DNA of 8,209 bases from an uncultured Collinsella sp. (GTDB taxonomy: Bacteria; Actinomycetota; Coriobacteriia; Coriobacteriales; Coriobacteriaceae), in contig URRT01000083.1 of NCBI GenBank assembly GCA_900550355.1, positions 1 through 8,209 of the forward strand. Direction: 5' to 3'. The notes below the pieces were generated by a model. The model had not been told where the DNA came from. It searched no databases and was given only the letters and a program-made list of their open reading frames with translations. The position numbers were made by a program, and so were the translations under genes. Numbering within the stretch: position 1 is the stretch's first letter; every line of letters starts with the position of its first letter. Of the stretch, positions 6,110 to 8,209 are shown piece by piece.

Positions 6110-6214
6110 ATCGCATGGACAGTTGGTCGGTTCCACGCCCAGCACCTGATCGAGGGCATGGTCGCCGCCGGGGTAGACCCGATGCTGGAAGATCTTCTCA
6201 GCGCTCCCGCGTAG
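6110..6214 (+). pseudogene. Coding-like tail in frame after the stop of the 142-residue gene
   Basis: Past the TAA at 6107-6109, the same frame stays open for 34 codons and ends at TAG (6212-6214). The peptide looks protein-like (AQHLIEGMVAAGVDP, then MLEDLLSAPA) and has G/C-rich third positions. It has no start codon of its own with a ribosome site. It may be the old C-terminus of a longer form cut off by a nonsense mutation, a remnant of another gene, or chance. Confidence 0.3.
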
Positions 6215-6635
6215 ATTAATCGAGCGCTCTATCGACAAAGATGCATCTACCATAACGGCATGGGGCGTGCTCGCCTTGTACCGACCCCAACCAATCCCGT
6301 CGGCGCGACTGCAGTCTCAAACAACCACCGGCACCATCCATCCGCACACGAGAGGCGATGGGCACAGGCGAACCCCTCAACCTCGCTATTCGTAAACTTC
6401 ATCAGTGTTTCCACATCCCCATCAAAAGAATCCGAAAGACATCCCCCGCTAAGAAAACGCTTCTGAACATCTCGCTTTGCAGGCAAAGCCGCACCGGAGT
6501 GATGCAGAGGCCTGCGCAGGGTTTCACGGGTCCCCTTGACGCTGCCTAGCGGAAGTGCCACCCGGCATCCCTTCCATAACGCACGGGTAAACAAAGGGAA
6601 ATAGCGCCACCCACCGCGCAAGGAAGGACGCCACC
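6215..6635. other. Intergenic stretch with no convincing gene, several small palindromes
   Basis: About 420 bases with no protein I can support. A 124-codon minus-strand frame (6247-6621) has an odd Trp/Arg-rich composition and no ribosome site that I could make out. Structures seen are the palindrome GCTTTGC-AG-GCAAAGC (6474-6489), CCTGCGCAGG (6511-6520), and three short hairpins in a row: CGCT/AGCG (6540-6551), TGCC/GGCA (6556-6567) and CCCTT/AAGGG (6569-6598). TTGACG (6536-6541) resembles a -35, but no -10 is suitably spaced. This may be the promoter and leader region of the recombinase gene. Confidence 0.5.
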
Positions 6636-7619
6636 ATGGATCTCACGAAAACGGCTAGAGAAATTACCCGCCTCATGCTCCCCTACCTGACCACGCAGCA
6701 GAACCGCCAGCTCAAAAAGGTTTTATCGCACTGCCTTTTCGATGAAAACCAGTTAGCTGAGAACAGCGGCGACAGTGACAACAAATCATTCCTCGATCTT
6801 TTTCTGTCCGCGAAACGCCTCGAAGGTTGCTCGGATAGGACTGTCGCCTACTACGAAGCAACCATTAATAAACTGCTTGAATCGTTCGACACGCCAGCCT
6901 GCGACCTGGGAACCGAAGAGATTAGGTCCTATCTTTCCGACTATCAGCAAAAAGCCGGCGTCAGTCGCGTCACCGTCGACAATGTCCGAAGAATCATCTC
7001 AAGCTTCTACTCATGGCTCGAAGATGAAGACCATATCATCAAGAGTCCGGTTAGACGCATTAAAAGGGTCAAGGCCCCACAACCCATTAAGGAAACGTAT
7101 AGCGATGAAGTCGTTGAGATTCTTTGTGATAACTGCGGGTCGCCCCGAAACCTTGCCCTGATCGACCTGTTGCGCTCCACGGGCATGCGTGTGGGCGAAC
7201 TTGTCTCGTTGGACAGGAGCTCTGTCGACACCATCAATCGTGAGTGCATCGTACACGGCAAGGGAAATAAGGACCGCATCGTCTATTTTGACGCAAAGAC
7301 TAAAGTCCATATCGAGAATTACCTGTCAACCCGAATGGACAGCTCGGAAGCACTCTTCGTGTCGAGCAAGGCGCCACACGAGAGGCTACAAATTGGCGGC
7401 GTCGAGGCGCTGCTTAGAAAACTGGGGCGCGAGCTTGATTTAGGAAGGGTCCACCCTCATAAGTTCAGAAGAACGCTTGCTACAAAGGCAATCGACAAAG
7501 GAATGCCCATCGAACAAGTCCAGGTGCTCCTTGGCCATAAAAAAATAGACACCACATTAAGGTACGCAATGGTCGACCAGCGCAATGTCAAAGCATCCCA
7601 CCGCAGGTACCTAACTTAA
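6636..7619 (+). CDS. Tyrosine recombinase (XerC/D-like), probable HsdS invertase
   Basis: This is a complete 327-residue tyrosine recombinase. The N-terminal core-binding (SAM-like) domain spans about 49-135, after a 45-residue helical extension. The catalytic domain holds the full set: Arg185 in TGMRVGEL, Lys209 in GKGNKDR, His275 and Arg278 in HPHKFRRT, His301 in LLGHKK, and the nucleophile Tyr310 in TLRYAM. It should cut and rejoin DNA at short inverted core sites through a 3'-phosphotyrosine. AAGGAAGG lies nine bases before the start. Its 3' end converges on and overlaps an HsdS cassette, and its stop codon lies inside one of two inverted repeats flanking that cassette. Recombinases in this position often shuffle type I restriction specificity genes, and that is the probable job here. 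The gene appears less G+C-rich than those on the left. Confidence 0.92.
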   Translation: MDLTKTAREITRLMLPYLTTQQNRQLKKVLSHCLFDENQLAENSGDSDNKSFLDLFLSAKRLEGCSDRTVAYYEATINKLLESFDTPACDLGTEEIRSYLSDYQQKAGVSRVTVDNVRRIISSFYSWLEDEDHIIKSPVRRIKRVKAPQPIKETYSDEVVEILCDNCGSPRNLALIDLLRSTGMRVGELVSLDRSSVDTINRECIVHGKGNKDRIVYFDAKTKVHIENYLSTRMDSSEALFVSSKAPHERLQIGGVEALLRKLGRELDLGRVHPHKFRRTLATKAIDKGMPIEQVQVLLGHKKIDTTLRYAMVDQRNVKASHRRYLT

Positions 7620-8148
7620 ATTTCGATTTGTCGATCGAAGTGGCGAAGTCAGCGAATTCTCTCTGGAGGGAAAACGGAGGCACAGGAATCTCAATTGATC
7701 GAATTTTCCTGGTACTTAAGGTGTATAAACCTGAGGTATTGACCGCTTTAGCCATGATTTGTCTCCTTCCTTCGGAGGACGACAAGAAAGTTTGAACATA
7801 AAGCGGGAGGGCCTCGTCTCTTAGGCGAACTCGGATTAGGTGATTCTGATGGACGCAAGGATCAATTTGACCATTCCAAATTGCCGATCTTCCTATTTGT
7901 GTATCGCTGCCATTACCCTCAACAATTAACAAGTCGCCGGATATTAGCCTAACGGCTTCATACTCCTGTTCCGTCAGTCCAATGGTCTTCACTTCCGTTA
8001 GGTCAAGTTCATTGGGGAGAATATTGGCGACACGAAGGTATGGAAGCTGCAACTTCATGGCTTCTCGTTTTTTGTTCTTTGTAATCCCGCCCTGAATATC
8101 AGCTATGTCTTCAAGATGTTTTATCGGAATGCCAGGCTTATCGAACAT
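7588..8148 (-). CDS. hsdS: HsdS target-recognition cassette, truncated at both ends, probably silent
   Basis: The frame encodes one type I restriction specificity half. It begins with the HsdS spacer motif KSQFVEMF (upstream codons to about 8176), then LEDIADIQGGITKNK, a target-recognition domain with LPYLRVANI, GDLLIVEGNGS, IGRSAIWNG and CVHQNHLIRVR, and then the conserved IEIPVPPFSLQREFADF and DKSKF. After DKSKF the HsdS pattern stops and the last nine codons are just the complement of the recombinase end. The only ATG is the Met inside FVEMF and has no ribosome site; an in-frame TGA lies at 8200-8202. So it is one cassette cut at the two conserved spacer motifs, not a working gene. In an expressed HsdS each such domain reads half of a split DNA target. 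The partner hsdS, hsdM and hsdR are not in the window. Confidence 0.85.
   Translation of the reverse strand: MFDKPGIPIKHLEDIADIQGGITKNKKREAMKLQLPYLRVANILPNELDLTEVKTIGLTEQEYEAVRLISGDLLIVEGNGSDTQIGRSAIWNGQIDPCVHQNHLIRVRLRDEALPLYVQTFLSSSEGRRQIMAKAVNTSGLYTLSTRKIRSIEIPVPPFSLQREFADFATSIDKSKFKLGTCGGML
7617..7634. repeat. Left copy of inverted repeat flanking the HsdS cassette
   Basis: TAAATTTCGATTTGTCGA matches the reverse complement of 8150-8167 at 15 of 18 positions, including TTTGTCGA in full. Its first three bases are the recombinase stop codon. It overlaps a dyad of 6-bp arms around a 6-bp centre (TTCGAT, TTGTCG, ATCGAA at 7622-7639), which has the shape of a small tyrosine-recombinase core site. 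Confidence 0.6.
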
Positions 8149-8149
8149 C

Positions 8150-8167
8150 TCGACAAATTGTGATTTA
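8150..8167. repeat. Right copy of inverted repeat flanking the HsdS cassette
   Basis: TCGACAAATTGTGATTTA is the inverted partner of 7617-7634 (15 of 18 matching). In the HsdS frame it encodes KSQFVE of the spacer motif, while the left copy encodes DKSKF, so the two lie at equivalent edges of one target-recognition cassette. CAGAC/GTCTG (8168-8184) lies directly beside it. Confidence 0.6.
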
Positions 8168-8209
8168 CAGACGCAGGATGTCTGAATGGGCGGCGATGCT
8201 CAGCTCATT

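Noticed and set aside
6247..6621. 124-codon minus-strand frame upstream of the recombinase
   Set aside because: Trp/Arg-rich composition, no recognisable domain, no ribosome site seen, and small palindromes run through it. It cannot be excluded but is not supported.

Overview
The window most resembles a chromosomal segment of a gut Coriobacteriia bacterium, probably Collinsella or a close relative. The grounds are G+C-rich codon use with good Shine-Dalgarno sites, a ygeX-ygeY anaerobic nitrogen catabolism pair, and the general look of the proteins. This is pattern recognition; no database was searched.

Left part (1-2842). A minus-strand operon encodes diaminopropionate ammonia-lyase (YgeX/DpaL) followed by a YgeY-type M20 metallohydrolase that runs off the left edge. 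A YheO/DauR-type regulator is transcribed divergently. The shared 277-base intergenic region holds two copies of a 15-bp palindrome, AACAAA-N3-TTTGTT, placed 51 bp apart, which are good operator candidates. Pairs like ygeX-ygeY are associated with anaerobic purine and urate breakdown in gut bacteria.

Middle part (2843-6214). A single-pass membrane protein with a Pro/Ala-rich linker converges on an AAA_14/DUF4143 ATPase that keeps a PD-(D/E)XK-like C-terminus. Four copies of an ACACTTTT-centred element, exactly 33 bp apart, lie upstream of the ATPase. Next come a perfect 15-bp inverted repeat and a structured leader that fits the SAM-I family riboswitch fold: P1, P2a, P2b, P3 and the loop-2 pseudoknot can all be drawn. 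The leader directly precedes an unrecognised 142-residue protein. A short coding-like tail continues in the same frame after that gene's stop.

Right part (6215-8209). About 420 bases without a convincing gene lead into a tyrosine recombinase with a full catalytic set. Convergent with it, and overlapping its end, is a type I restriction specificity (HsdS) target-recognition cassette. The cassette is cut off at both ends at conserved HsdS spacer motifs and has no ribosome binding site. It is bounded by an imperfect 18-bp inverted repeat (15 of 18 matching), one copy of which contains the recombinase stop codon. This looks like the silent cassette of a phase-variable type I restriction-modification locus, with the expressed hsdS and hsdM probably beyond the right edge.

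The strongest leads are the recombinase/HsdS switch, the SAM-type leader on an unknown gene, the 33-bp-phased array before the ATPase, and the paired palindromes in the ygeX control region.
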